Below, one piece after another: positions 1 to 9,016 of a DNA stretch of 64,000 bases; the first letter of the stretch is position 1, and each line of letters begins with the position of its first letter. Source of the DNA: Nitrosomonas sp. (GTDB lineage: Bacteria > Pseudomonadota > Gammaproteobacteria > Burkholderiales > Nitrosomonadaceae). The stretch lies in assembly GCA_028577615.1 (NCBI GenBank), contig JAJSDU010000009.1, forward strand, positions 1-64,000, in the 5' to 3' direction. Under the pieces are notes generated by a model. It searched no databases. It had not been told where the DNA came from and saw only the letters and a program-made list of their open reading frames with translations. The position numbers and the translations under genes are program-made.

Positions 1-480
1 GATGGTCGCTCGATTGATTTCAAGGACTCCGAAAGTATCCTGATATACCCAGCGCATGAGCAACAAGACGCATGGTTGCAATCTTGGTCCGTGTTAGGAC
101 CTCACAATGGTTTTGAGCAGTCGCTAAAACGTATGTTAGAAGAATTCGGACCTTACTTTGTGCTCTTACCTGCAAAAAAAATCCGCGCATATGTCAAATT
201 ACTGAGTAAGGCTAGTGGTTTTTGGGTTCGATATGGATTTGTCCAGTATTCCAACAACCCATTGGATCGTTCACTTACTGCCAAGGATTCTAGCTTTTCC
301 TATCAGAAAGAGTTTCGATTCTATGTCGGAGAGTGTCAGAAAGATGAGATTCAATGTAAAACACTTCAGCTGAAAGGGCTTAGTAAAATACTACTTGAAG
401 CCGCATCGATGCAACTTAAGAGTCCATCTGGTGAAATTAAGTATTGTTCTTTGGGGCGGCAGGAAGTTGTAACCCAATGA
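1..480 (+). CDS. C-terminal part of an unrecognised protein (5' end outside window)
   Basis: The reading frame is open from base 1 to the TGA at 478-480, so the true start lies upstream of the window and only about 159 C-terminal residues are visible. The visible part is soluble, without membrane segments. It contains a run SYQKEFRFYVGE near the middle; a Tyr-Gln-x-Glu-x-Arg pattern like this occurs in several small hypothetical families of accessory regions, but I cannot assign one. An internal TTG at 76 could be mistaken for a start but has no convincing ribosome binding site. It is followed directly by the REP/RAYT module, so this edge probably belongs to an accessory segment. Function unknown. 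Confidence 0.6.
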   Translation, partial: DGRSIDFKDSESILIYPAHEQQDAWLQSWSVLGPHNGFEQSLKRMLEEFGPYFVLLPAKKIRAYVKLLSKASGFWVRYGFVQYSNNPLDRSLTAKDSSFSYQKEFRFYVGECQKDEIQCKTLQLKGLSKILLEAASMQLKSPSGEIKYCSLGRQEVVTQ

Positions 481-511
481 TTAATCAGTCTAATCCGCGC
501 AACTCGCGTAA

Positions 512-535
512 GGCGGAAGCCGGAGGCGTTCCGCC
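512..535 (+). repeat. REP-like palindrome 1 of an inverted pair
   Basis: GGCGGAA-GCC-GGA-GGC-G-TTCCGCC forms a hairpin with a 7-bp outer stem, a 3-bp inner stem and one unpaired G. It is preceded by CGTAA. The same layout, including the preceding GTAA and the asymmetric extra G, recurs in opposite orientation at 637-662. This is the expected organisation of a REP pair (BIME) next to a RAYT gene. Confidence 0.7.
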
Positions 536-569
536 AAATGGAAGCATCCCGCCAAGTGGAAGCATTCCA
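531..569 (+). repeat. Two short imperfect direct repeats between the REP palindromes
   Basis: Two near-identical ~19-20-bp units (CCGCCAARTGGAAGCATYCC) lie head to tail just after REP palindrome 1; the first overlaps its 3' arm. There are only two units, so this is not a CRISPR. It is most likely part of the BIME spacer. Confidence 0.5.
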
Positions 570-636
570 CTCGAATGGCTTCACCGAACGAAAGTGATGA
601 TTGTTTGGGACGATATGTTGGTTTTGGTTTTGGCTT

Positions 637-662
637 GGCGGATCGCCCGTTGGGCATCCGCC
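637..662 (-). repeat. REP-like palindrome 2, inverted relative to palindrome 1
   Basis: GGCGGAT-C-GCCC-GTT-GGGC-ATCCGCC pairs over 7+4 bp. Read on the minus strand it is GTAA-GGCGGAT-GCCC..GGGC-G-ATCCGCC-AA, matching palindrome 1 in flanking GTAA, stem and position of the bulged G. It lies 58 bp upstream of the RAYT start codon and is a probable recognition target of that protein. Confidence 0.7.
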
Positions 663-720
663 TTACGGAATCAATTATGCCGGATGGAAAATTTCGGGGT
701 GAGATTGATGAGTGGTGGTT

Positions 721-1269
721 ATGCCGGATTATCGCCGGTTTAGGATACCGGGTGGCACATACTTTTTCACTGTGAACTTGCTGGAAAGGAAGCAGGATGT
801 ATTGGTGCGGCATATCGGCGAATTGCGCGAAGCAGTGCGGGTTACCCGGCGGGAGCGTCCGTTTCATATCGATGCCTGGGTGGTGTTACCCGACCATATG
901 CACGCGGTGTGGACATTGCCGCCGGGGGATGACGATTTTTCCAACCGCTGGAAGAGCATCAAGATCCGCTTTGTACAGCGATTGCCGCGCACCGAAAGAC
1001 GCTCGAAAGTGCGGATCGCCAAAGGCGAGCGCGGTATTTGGCAGCGGCGATTCTGGGAACATGCGATTCGTAACGATACTGATTATGCCCGTCACGTGGA
1101 TTATGTGCACTGGAATCCGATGAAGCATGGGCTGGTGCAACGAATCGTGGATTGGCCTTACTCGAGCTTTCATCGCTACGTTCGCCTGGGTATTTTGCCG
1201 GATGATTGGTTAAGTGGAAACGATGCGGAACTTGAAGCAGGGGAATATAGGGCTGATCCGGCCGGTTAG
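721..1269 (+). CDS. REP-associated tyrosine transposase (RAYT, Y1_Tnp family)
   Basis: 182-residue single-strand DNA transposase/endonuclease of the IS200/IS605-like Y1 superfamily. The N-terminus (YRR..PGGTYFFTVNL) is the usual RAYT opening. The HUH metal motif is PDHMHAVW with His59-Met-His61. The catalytic tyrosine should be in the helix DYVHWNPMKHGL (about Tyr128). In-frame GTGs at 712 and 715 precede the ATG at 721; the ATG is preferred because family members start just before YRR. RAYTs are normally single-copy, domesticated proteins that act on nearby REP palindromes, and two such palindromes sit directly upstream here. There are no flanking target duplications or second ORF that would suggest an autonomous IS. 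Confidence 0.9.
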   Translation: MPDYRRFRIPGGTYFFTVNLLERKQDVLVRHIGELREAVRVTRRERPFHIDAWVVLPDHMHAVWTLPPGDDDFSNRWKSIKIRFVQRLPRTERRSKVRIAKGERGIWQRRFWEHAIRNDTDYARHVDYVHWNPMKHGLVQRIVDWPYSSFHRYVRLGILPDDWLSGNDAELEAGEYRADPAG

Positions 1270-1363
1270 CGAATACAACGTACCGCAACCGGCAAATTCA
1301 GCGCAATAGAGGTCGCGTCTTGCCCATTTTCCTTTTAAAACTCGGAATTTTTAGAGACGCCCT

Positions 1364-2053
1364 TTATTGTTTTGCAGGAAAATTGATTTGTGTTGAAAGC
1401 ACTTCAATCATCTGTTTTAGTGTGGCCAATTCTGTTTCAAGTTGCATGACGTGTGATTTCAGTTCGGCAAAGTCACTTTCTGCTACAGTATTCATAATTG
1501 GGTGGTGCATTTCTCTCCGCTCTGCCGGGAGATCATCATGTATTTCAGGCATGCCTGACAGCAGATGCATCCAGCGGTTTTCCCGTGAACCCGATTGACG
1601 TGGCAATTTCACGACCAAGCTGCCTTCGTGGCGTTCAGCCAGTTCTTCCAGAAAACTTTCCACTGAAGAGATGTCAGCGAATTTATGCAGCCGCTCGCTA
1701 TTAATGCGCAATTCTCCGGCTGTTTGCGGTCCGCGCAGCATTAATGTGGCGATCAACGCAACGGATTGAGATGGAATTTTCAGGATACGTTCCATATTAT
1801 GCGAAAATCTGTCCGCGCGTCCACCGCTGATCTCGGTGACAAATGCTTTACGTTTCAAATTGTCAATGGCTGACCGTACTTCCGCCAGCGATGCATTCAT
1901 TATCGGGTCGCGGCTGGATTTCTGATTACAGCCGGAAACCAGCGCATTGAGCGTTAGCGGATAAATATCAGGTACTGTGCGTTGTTTTTCAACCAATACA
2001 CCAAGCACGCGTGTTTCAATCAACGAGAATACAGAAAGAGGAATGTCATTCAT
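1364..2053 (-). CDS. yceH: YceH family protein (DUF480/UPF0502)
   Basis: 229 residues from the ATG at 2053; an upstream in-frame extension to 2089 is rejected because family members begin with the segment LSVFSLIETRVLGVLVEKQ. The family consists of two tandem winged-helix domains, with conserved stretches YPLTLNALVSGCNQKSSRDP and VALIATLMLRGPQTAGELR visible here. A C-terminal heptad segment (SDFAELKSHVMQLETELATLKQ) should form a coiled coil. Molecular role is not established; winged-helix folds suggest DNA or protein binding. It follows the carboxylase gene on the same strand after about 95 bp, but the conserved gene is probably independent of the guanidine operon. Confidence 0.9.
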   Translation of the reverse strand: MNDIPLSVFSLIETRVLGVLVEKQRTVPDIYPLTLNALVSGCNQKSSRDPIMNASLAEVRSAIDNLKRKAFVTEISGGRADRFSHNMERILKIPSQSVALIATLMLRGPQTAGELRINSERLHKFADISSVESFLEELAERHEGSLVVKLPRQSGSRENRWMHLLSGMPEIHDDLPAERREMHHPIMNTVAESDFAELKSHVMQLETELATLKQMIEVLSTQINFPAKQ

Positions 2054-2147
2054 AATTAAAATCTTGTCTAAAAAACTCAAGTGTAGCATTTGCAGTCTGT
2101 CGTCATGGAATTAGCTGCCTGTGCATGACTAGTCAAGATTGTTCCAT

Positions 2148-5100
2148 TTATTCTTCGTGAATCATCATCAACATTTGTCCGGCGGCCACATATCCGCCTT
2201 CCTGACAGAAAATCTGACGTATGACGCCACTGACGGGCGCTTCGACCATGAATTCCATTTTCATCGATTCGACAACGACCAGTGGTGTGCCCTGTGTAAC
2301 ACGCTCTCCTTCGGTAACCAGTATTTTCCAGACTGTACCGGTAACATGCGCACCGATGACATGCATTCCTTCAGGTAAATCCAGTTCGCTTTGTACAGAG
2401 GCATCATCGAGGCTGTCTTCATTCAATTCACTTAAATACTCCAGCTGGCCATCTTTCCGCCAACGCTCGCGCTCCGCATCAAAAGCGGTCTGCTGAGTCA
2501 GCTTGAATGTCTGAATAGATGCGCTGTTCTGATGTAGAAATTGATTGTATTCCCGCAGACTGAAAATTGTTTCCTCAACACGCAGTTTGAATTTTCCGGT
2601 GATAAAATCTTTGCGCAGCTTGAGCAGCTCGCTCTCGCTGACCAGGTAAAAGCGGATCTGATCAAAAAAGCGCAACAGCCAGGGCTTGCCATCCTTGAAG
2701 TCACTGGTTTGACGAAAGCGGTTCCACATCTGCACGGTGCGGCCGACAAACTGATAGCCCCCCGGCCCCTCCATGCCATAGATGCATAAATAGGCGCCGC
2801 CAATACCGACAGCATTTTCCGGAGTCCATGTTCTTGCCGGGTTGTATTTTGTGGTAACCAGGCGGTGGCGCGGATCGATGGGGGTTGCAACCGGTGCGCC
2901 GAGATACACATCGCCGAGTCCCAGTACCAGATAGGACGCATCAAAAACAATATGCTGCACGGCTTCGATGCTGTCCAGACCGTTAATGCGGCGGATGAAT
3001 TCGATATTGCTCGGGCACCATGGTGCGTCGCTGCGTACGGATTGCGTATATTTTTCAATGGCCAGCTTTGTCGCTGCGTCATCCCAGGATAATGGCAGAT
3101 GTACAATACGTGAGGGAATTTTGAGATCATCAATTTCAGGCAGTTGTGCTTCAGTATCGATCAGAAATCGCAGCAACTGGTCACGCGGCAGGCATTGAGA
3201 GTCATAGTGTATCTGCAGCGACCGGATACCCGGTGTCAGGTCGATGATTCCTGGAAGAAGCCCGGTATCCTGTGCGTTCTGAATACTGTTCATCAAAGCG
3301 TGTGCGCGCAGCCTGAGATTGAAATCAAGTACTATCGGGCCATACTCGATTAACAGATACTTATCACCAGCTTGACGATAAATAACCGCGGGCGCGTGCG
3401 TACTTTCAGGGGTAGTGTGTAAAACGGGATTTCCCGGATCAGAAAGTACTGACGACAAGTCTTCCTGCTCCGGGAAACTGATCTGCGCAATGGATGTATT
3501 GACATGATGTTCGATTGCTGCCGCCTGCTCCATTGACAGTGGATAAAAACGTACTGTATCGCCGGGCTTTAATTGTCCAAGTTTCCATAATTCAGCGTGG
3601 ACAACAGTTGCCGGACAGACAAAACCGCCAAGACTCGGTCCGTCGGGACCGAGAATGACAGGCATGTCTCCGGTGAAGTCGATGGTGCCTATCGCATACG
3701 CATTATCATGAATGTTGGATGGATGCAGGCCTGCTTCACCGCCATCGCTGCGCGCCCATTCCGGTTTGGGGCCAAGCAGTCGGATGCCGGTGCGGTCGGA
3801 GTTGTGATGTACAGTCCATGATGTACTGAAAAACATCCGGATATCGGCTTCGGTAAAGTAATCGGGTGCGCCATGCGGTCCATACATAACGCCGATTTTC
3901 CAATCGTTGCTATAACGCGGCGCAGAATCCTGCGTTAAAAAACGCTGCTGGTGGTAGCCGGTCTCCTGAATATGCAATACATCGCTGCTGCGTAGCGGGC
4001 GTCCTGTGTGTCCGCCAAACTGGCCCTGAATGAATGTCGATTTACTGCCAAGGTATTCGGTTACCCGGATTCCATCCTGTATGGCCAGGTAAGCACGGCA
4101 ACCGTGTCCAGTAGTTTTGCCGAACTTGAGTATGGCGCCGGTTTTTACTGCATGCGACTGCCATGGCGGCAGTGCTTTGCCGTCGAGATGCGCTTCAATC
4201 GCTGCGCCTGTGATCGCAATGACACTGTCACAGTTGAATCGCAGCGTTGGACCGGAAAAAGTGATTTCCAGCGCGGCCTTATCCGGAGAATTACCGACAA
4301 GCTGGTTTGCCAGACGGAAAGCGAGGGCGTCCATTGGACCGGAGGGGGGGACGCCAATTTGCCAGTATCCGAGCCGCCCGGGATAGTCCTGTATCGTGGT
4401 TTGCACACCGGGACTTAACACATCGATGGTGTGCGGGTAATAGCGGAAGCTGTCCAGGAACCTTGTGTTGTGCAGCCCTTCATCAAATGCCGCGCTGTTC
4501 AGTATCTGGGCGAGATATTCCCGGTTAGTTTCGATACCCTGTATGATGGTTTGATCCAGTGCATGCTGCATGGCGGAAATTGCTTGTTCCCGCGTGGATT
4601 CATGCACAATGACTTTCGCCAGCATGGGATCGTAAAATGGCGATATATCGATGCCACGCTCAATCCAGGTCTCAATTCGTGCAGTGGAAGGGAACCGGAC
4701 ATCGGTCAGTAATCCGCTGGATGGCTGAAAATTGATGGCGGGATTTTCGGCATAAAGACGGACCTGAATTGCGCTGCCTTTGACGTTTATTTTGCAGGTT
4801 TCAAGGGATGGTAAATCACCGGATGCCTGACGCACCATCCATTCCACCAGATCAACGCCGGTCACCATCTCGGTGACACCATGTTCGACCTGAAGCCGCG
4901 TATTCACTTCAAGAAAATAAAATGTGTTGCTGACAGCATCAACCAGAAATTCCACGGTGCCTGCTGACTGATAATTGACCGATTTGCCGAGCCGGATTGC
5001 TGCGTCAATGAGCGCTTGTCGCAGATCGGCCGAAAGATTTGGCGCAGGCGTTTCTTCGACAACTTTCTGATTACGGCGTTGCATTGAGCAGTCGCGTTCA

Positions 5101-5771
5101 CCTAGTGCGATAACGCTGCCTTCGCCGTCACCGAAAATCTGTACTTCAATATGCCGCGCTTGCTCGATATATTTCTCAAGAAAAATGCCGGCATCCTTGA
5201 AATGGTTCTGCGCGAGAAATTTTACGGCATCGTAGGCTTCGCTTAATTCTGTCTTATTCCAGCACAGACGCATACCAATACCGCCGCCACCCGCAGTGCT
5301 TTTCAACATGACCGGATAACCGATATGCCCGGCGGCATGCAAGGCTTCGTCGAGGTTGTCCAGCAGACCGGTTCCCGGCAGCAAGGGAACCTGGTTTTTT
5401 GTGGCAAGTTCGCGTGCGGTATGCTTCAGCCCAAAAATACGAATCTGTTCGGCGCTCGGCCCGATGAAGCGGATCTGATGCGTTGCGCATTGTTCCGCAA
5501 AATCGGCATTCTCGCTCAAAAAACCATATCCGGGATGGATGGCTTGTGAGTCGGTTTGTCGCGCAACAGCGAGTATTTTATCGGTACGCAGATAGCTGTC
5601 CGATACTGCGCCGGCACCAATGCAAAAGGCTTCATCGGCTTCGGTGACATGGCGCGACAAGGCATCTGCATCGGTATAAACCGCCACACTTTTAACACCG
5701 ATACGGCGCAACGTGCGTATGATGCGGCAGGCAATCGCGCCGCGATTGGCAATCAGTACTTTATTGAACAT
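2148..5771 (-). CDS. Biotin-dependent guanidine (formerly 'urea') carboxylase
   Basis: 1207-residue ATP- and bicarbonate-dependent carboxylase. Order of domains: biotin carboxylase with ATP-grasp (about 1-450, starting MFNKVLIANRGAIACR), the KipA/AHS2 half (about 470-780) and KipI/AHS1 half (about 830-1050) of the carboxyltransferase, then a C-terminal biotinyl domain whose acceptor Lys1171 lies in ESMKMEF. The start at 5771 is chosen because the carboxylase fold begins there; in-frame codons upstream to 5837 run into the preceding gene. It is the last gene of a riboswitch-controlled operon, 22 bp behind the DUF1989 gene. Enzymes in this context carboxylate guanidine to carboxyguanidine (established for the family); true urea carboxylases are close homologues. 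No allophanate hydrolase gene follows. Substrate choice here rests on the riboswitch and the partner proteins. Confidence 0.9.
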   Translation of the reverse strand: MFNKVLIANRGAIACRIIRTLRRIGVKSVAVYTDADALSRHVTEADEAFCIGAGAVSDSYLRTDKILAVARQTDSQAIHPGYGFLSENADFAEQCATHQIRFIGPSAEQIRIFGLKHTARELATKNQVPLLPGTGLLDNLDEALHAAGHIGYPVMLKSTAGGGGIGMRLCWNKTELSEAYDAVKFLAQNHFKDAGIFLEKYIEQARHIEVQIFGDGEGSVIALGERDCSMQRRNQKVVEETPAPNLSADLRQALIDAAIRLGKSVNYQSAGTVEFLVDAVSNTFYFLEVNTRLQVEHGVTEMVTGVDLVEWMVRQASGDLPSLETCKINVKGSAIQVRLYAENPAINFQPSSGLLTDVRFPSTARIETWIERGIDISPFYDPMLAKVIVHESTREQAISAMQHALDQTIIQGIETNREYLAQILNSAAFDEGLHNTRFLDSFRYYPHTIDVLSPGVQTTIQDYPGRLGYWQIGVPPSGPMDALAFRLANQLVGNSPDKAALEITFSGPTLRFNCDSVIAITGAAIEAHLDGKALPPWQSHAVKTGAILKFGKTTGHGCRAYLAIQDGIRVTEYLGSKSTFIQGQFGGHTGRPLRSSDVLHIQETGYHQQRFLTQDSAPRYSNDWKIGVMYGPHGAPDYFTEADIRMFFSTSWTVHHNSDRTGIRLLGPKPEWARSDGGEAGLHPSNIHDNAYAIGTIDFTGDMPVILGPDGPSLGGFVCPATVVHAELWKLGQLKPGDTVRFYPLSMEQAAAIEHHVNTSIAQISFPEQEDLSSVLSDPGNPVLHTTPESTHAPAVIYRQAGDKYLLIEYGPIVLDFNLRLRAHALMNSIQNAQDTGLLPGIIDLTPGIRSLQIHYDSQCLPRDQLLRFLIDTEAQLPEIDDLKIPSRIVHLPLSWDDAATKLAIEKYTQSVRSDAPWCPSNIEFIRRINGLDSIEAVQHIVFDASYLVLGLGDVYLGAPVATPIDPRHRLVTTKYNPARTWTPENAVGIGGAYLCIYGMEGPGGYQFVGRTVQMWNRFRQTSDFKDGKPWLLRFFDQIRFYLVSESELLKLRKDFITGKFKLRVEETIFSLREYNQFLHQNSASIQTFKLTQQTAFDAERERWRKDGQLEYLSELNEDSLDDASVQSELDLPEGMHVIGAHVTGTVWKILVTEGERVTQGTPLVVVESMKMEFMVEAPVSGVIRQIFCQEGGYVAAGQMLMMIHEE

Positions 5772-5793
5772 AGCTCTGGTACCCTCTGCAATA

Positions 5794-6453
5794 TCAGTCC
5801 CAAACCAGCAAGCGGATCGGTGTCGGATTATAAGCATTACACGGATTGTTCAATTGCGGACAATTGGAAATCAGTATGATGACATCCATTTCAGCGCGCA
5901 TTTCAACGTACTTGTCAGGCGCCGAGATACCATCGTCGAATTCAAGCCTGCCGTCTTCGGTAACCGGTACATTCATGAAAAAATTAATGTTGCTTGGCAA
6001 ATCCCGTTTGCTCATGCTGCGTTGTTCGCAAAGCGGGTCGTGTGCCAGCGCATGCAGAAAATTGTCCCGGCAACTGTGCATCGGATATTTGTCCAGCGCA
6101 TAGCGGACAGTGTTGCTCTCCGCCGAACAGGCGCCACCCAGCGTATCATGCCGTCCACAGGTATCCGCGACAATGGTTAACATGACATTGCCGCAATTGG
6201 AATAAAGCCTGCTGCCCGTAGTCAGATAAAGCTGATTCTGCCGGCGTATGGTGTCGGTGGCGCTGTAACGTTCCAGTGCCTGGCGCGCATTAAAAAACAG
6301 CGTATCAACCGCCTGGTTGCCTTCCAGATCCACGATACGAAATGTTTGTCCGGTATTGACTTGTTTAACCCATGGTTCCCCAGCCGCGCAGATTTCATCC
6401 ACCACCGCAGTAGCAGGATCAAGGCGGCTTTCTGTCAATTGTTGCGTATTCAT
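5794..6453 (-). CDS. DUF1989 protein, probable carboxyguanidine deiminase subunit (UAAP2 type)
   Basis: 219 residues. The body carries the conserved DUF1989 features [38 protein letters not shown], a cysteine-containing [19 protein letters not shown] and a C-terminal CPQLNNPCN segment. Formerly called a urea carboxylase-associated protein. Related pairs (CgdA/CgdB) have been described as a two-subunit carboxyguanidine deiminase that yields allophanate and ammonia. The start overlaps the stop of the preceding subunit by 4 bp (ATGA), implying translational coupling and a fixed subunit ratio. Which of the two names, cgdA or cgdB, applies cannot be decided from the sequence alone. Confidence 0.88.
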   Translation of the reverse strand: MNTQQLTESRLDPATAVVDEICAAGEPWVKQVNTGQTFRIVDLEGNQAVDTLFFNARQALERYSATDTIRRQNQLYLTTGSRLYSNCGNVMLTIVADTCGRHDTLGGACSAESNTVRYALDKYPMHSCRDNFLHALAHDPLCEQRSMSKRDLPSNINFFMNVPVTEDGRLEFDDGISAPDKYVEMRAEMDVIILISNCPQLNNPCNAYNPTPIRLLVWD

Positions 6454-7190
6454 AATTCACCTCCATGATCTTTTACACTGTGCAGGCAGTAGCGATGCGT
6501 ATTATGCCGCGCCCGTACGTTTTCGGCGATGCTTGCGCATTCAGTGACAATTTCAGGCGGCGTGCTGAACAATGCCAAATTAACCGGACCCGGATGATAA
6601 TGATCCGCCGGGTCGAGTGGATGCGGCGCTGCGGAGAGTGCTATCAACGTATTCATTTCGAAACTTAGATCAATATAATCCCCGGCCTTGCTGTTATCTA
6701 AATGGAAGTGCAGCTCACCGTTTTTATCGGCGGTTACTTTACTGAAAAAATTGATATTGGCTACGATGTCACGCTTATTCAAGTTCCATTTTCCCAATTC
6801 AATCAACATGCCATCCAATCCATTGCGATGCATGTTGTTGCGATGCTCCTGATAGCGTGAAACACCATATTTTTGCCGGATCAGTTCGGCGTCGCTCAGT
6901 CCGCAGACAGTATCGTGCCAGCCCACCGTATCCGCGGTAATGCAGCAGAATATCCGTCCCATATCGGAATGGCAGGCATGGCCTTTGGTCAAATAAAATG
7001 TATGCTGCGATTTGAGCGTGTCAGCCATGTTGTAGCGTTCCAGTTTCTCCTCCTGGTTGTAAAACAATACGGATACATTGGCGCCACCATCGATGTCCGT
7101 CAGCCGCAGCGTCATTCCGCGCCGGATTATGCCGGACCAGTGACCGCCTCCCGGGATAAATTCCTGCCAGAGAAAATGTTGTTCGTTCAT
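6450..7190 (-). CDS. DUF1989 protein, probable carboxyguanidine deiminase subunit (UAAP1 type)
   Basis: 246 residues from the ATG at 7190, preceded by AAAGGAGTCCAAA, a strong ribosome binding site; the open frame upstream to 7316 lies inside the permease gene. It is a paralogue of the next gene: [56 protein letters not shown] and [14 protein letters not shown] correspond to the matching blocks there. As the partner subunit it is expected to deiminate carboxyguanidine to allophanate. It follows the permease stop by 20 bp, so permease, both subunits and carboxylase form one operon. Confidence 0.88.
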   Translation of the reverse strand: MNEQHFLWQEFIPGGGHWSGIIRRGMTLRLTDIDGGANVSVLFYNQEEKLERYNMADTLKSQHTFYLTKGHACHSDMGRIFCCITADTVGWHDTVCGLSDAELIRQKYGVSRYQEHRNNMHRNGLDGMLIELGKWNLNKRDIVANINFFSKVTADKNGELHFHLDNSKAGDYIDLSFEMNTLIALSAAPHPLDPADHYHPGPVNLALFSTPPEIVTECASIAENVRARHNTHRYCLHSVKDHGGEL

Positions 7191-7210
7191 TTTGGACTCC
7201 TTTTTTAGTG

Positions 7211-8665
7211 TCAGTCTTTTTTGCTGGCTGACATACGGATTTTGTTTATGATGATAGATAACGTAGTTATGCTCAGGATGCTGCCAAGCACCAGCGGTAT
7301 TGCCCATAACTGCCACCAGGGCGCATCAGGTGAAACTGCATAGGTGCGCGGCCAGGCAATATTGATAAATTCAAAAACCGACCAGATAAACGCCACTGTA
7401 TTGATTACCAATCCCCATACGCCGAGTTTAAGTTCACCGAGCGCCGGATTCCAGCGTCCGGTCAACCGGGTAAACAGACCGACGCCGGTGGTCATGGCGA
7501 ACATGGCATACAATCCGCCGGTACCGAAGGCAATCACTGTTGCGACAGCGCCGTCATTCAGCCCGAGCAACAAACCCAGGCCTGACAGGGTAACAGTGCA
7601 TAGGATGGCATTGCGTGGTGTCCTGTCTGCCGTGACATGGCTTAGCATCTCAGGCATATTCCCTTCGCGCGCCATTGAAAAAACGATACGTGAGGTATAT
7701 TTGACGACGGATGCACCGCAGGCCAAAAAGGCGATCATGACAATGCCGGAAAATGGTTTTTCTATCCATTGACCAAATCGGTCTGCAATCAATGGTGTTA
7801 CCGGATCTGCCGTTTTGCTGGCGTTTGTCAGTGCTTCATGATCAAAGGCCAGAATCAGTGAGGCTGAGTTAAACAATACGACGGCGCCGACGGCGCTTAA
7901 TGCCAGAAAAATGGCGCGTGGCACCATACGCTTGGGTTGATGCGTTTCTTCGGCGGTTGTGGAACAGGAATCAAAGCCGATAAAAGCCCAGCCTGCTATC
8001 GCGAGTGCGGCCAGAAATGCAGCCGTTTCAGTGGGTGCGGTGCCTGATCCCATGTGCTGAAATAATTCGGAAAATCCATGCTGGCGGAAAAAAAAGAATA
8101 ACAGCAGGGCGATGCCGAATGACCCTATGATTTCCGCGTACACACCTAATGCGATTAGTATCTTGAAGATGTTGACATGCGCCAGATTGAGCAAGGCGCA
8201 TAGCAGCAGAAAAGCAGCACCCCATAACACCATCGATATTCCACTGCTATCAAGCGCACCTGAGAAGGTTGCCAGCCAGATACCGCCGGTATACGCCGTC
8301 GTGGTCAGCATGGCGATTGCGGAGCAGACATATATGACGCCAGCGTATTGACCAGTTATCGTACCGCCCAGCTGCCGTGCCCACTTATAAGCACCGCCGG
8401 CAATCGGAAACTGCGAAGCGAGTTCGGCATAAACAGTGGCTACCATTAATTGCATAATCAGGCAGATTGCCAGCGCGGCAAACCAGCCGCCGCCAGTAAC
8501 GGTAGTCTGAACGCCGATAATGGCATAGAGACCAACCACGGGTGAAACAACAGCAAAGCCCATAGTGAAACTGTGCCATACGGTCATGCTGCGATTAAGT
8601 GTATCCGCTGCAGATGAATTACTGTCGGCGGGCGCGCATGAATTCTGTTTTAATAGTATTGTCAT
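7211..8665 (-). CDS. APC-superfamily amino-acid-permease-like transporter, candidate guanidine importer
   Basis: 484 residues from the ATG at 8665, which follows AAAGGAG with 9-nt spacing; the upstream in-frame stretch to 8776 belongs to the leader. About 12 hydrophobic segments, beginning TVWHSFTMGFAVVSPVVGLYAI, with the typical APC consensus SQFPIAGGAYKWAR (about 100) and GFDSCSTTAEETHQPKRMVPRAI (about 260). It resembles GABA/choline-type permeases. First gene of the operon and directly under the guanidine-I riboswitch, so import of guanidine (or an amino-acid-like guanidino compound) is the natural inference; guanidine export is usually done by SMR or MATE proteins, not this family. Confidence 0.88.
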   Translation of the reverse strand: MTILLKQNSCAPADSNSSAADTLNRSMTVWHSFTMGFAVVSPVVGLYAIIGVQTTVTGGGWFAALAICLIMQLMVATVYAELASQFPIAGGAYKWARQLGGTITGQYAGVIYVCSAIAMLTTTAYTGGIWLATFSGALDSSGISMVLWGAAFLLLCALLNLAHVNIFKILIALGVYAEIIGSFGIALLLFFFFRQHGFSELFQHMGSGTAPTETAAFLAALAIAGWAFIGFDSCSTTAEETHQPKRMVPRAIFLALSAVGAVVLFNSASLILAFDHEALTNASKTADPVTPLIADRFGQWIEKPFSGIVMIAFLACGASVVKYTSRIVFSMAREGNMPEMLSHVTADRTPRNAILCTVTLSGLGLLLGLNDGAVATVIAFGTGGLYAMFAMTTGVGLFTRLTGRWNPALGELKLGVWGLVINTVAFIWSVFEFINIAWPRTYAVSPDAPWWQLWAIPLVLGSILSITTLSIIINKIRMSASKKD

Positions 8666-8800
8666 GATCGAAGACTCCTTTCGCACAAATTTACGTGTAC
8701 GATTGTTGTGTACAACGCCAATTGTGCGGTTAGTGCGGAATAAATTCCCGGAACTCAGAATATATGCAATGATCATCCCAAATGGGCATCGTGCATAAAC

Positions 8801-8964
8801 CTATCTCCCGGGCTTTTATCCCTCCGTGGAGTCTCGCGATCTGAAAGAAGCTTTTATGAAGAAGTGCGAGACCGGAAACTCTCGAACCAGACGCTGATGA
8901 AGACACTGATCTAAAACGCAATGTTCAGAGTCAGTTAACACTCCGCAGCCGGAACCCTAGTTTC
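8801..8964 (-). promoter_or_regulatory. Guanidine-I riboswitch (ykkC subtype 1)
   Basis: Read on the minus strand, the leader begins with CTAGGGTTCCGGC at 8960-8948, continues with CTGGTTCGAGAG (8890-8879), and ends with ACGGAGGGATAAAAGCCCG then GGAGATAG (8827-8801). These three blocks are the hallmark conserved segments of the ykkC / guanidine-I aptamer in the right order and spacing. The middle contains a variable stem (CGCACTT..., GCGAGACT). It lies about 135 nt before the permease start, leaving room for an expression platform. It directly supports guanidine-dependent control of the operon. Confidence 0.93.
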
Positions 8965-9016
8965 CAATTTGTATCAAACTCAAATTCGTTTTCAGGCTAT
9001 CAAAATTTTCAGACAA

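Noticed and set aside
531-569. CRISPR-like direct repeats
   Set aside because: Only two units, no spacers of even size and no cas genes; they belong to the REP region.
2178-2200. Further REP palindrome in the biotinyl-domain coding region
   Set aside because: Only the outer GGCGG/CCGCC matches; inner stem and GTAA flank are absent.
8870-8900. tRNA-like GGTTCGA on the minus strand
   Set aside because: It is part of the guanidine-I aptamer; no acceptor or anticodon stem can be drawn.
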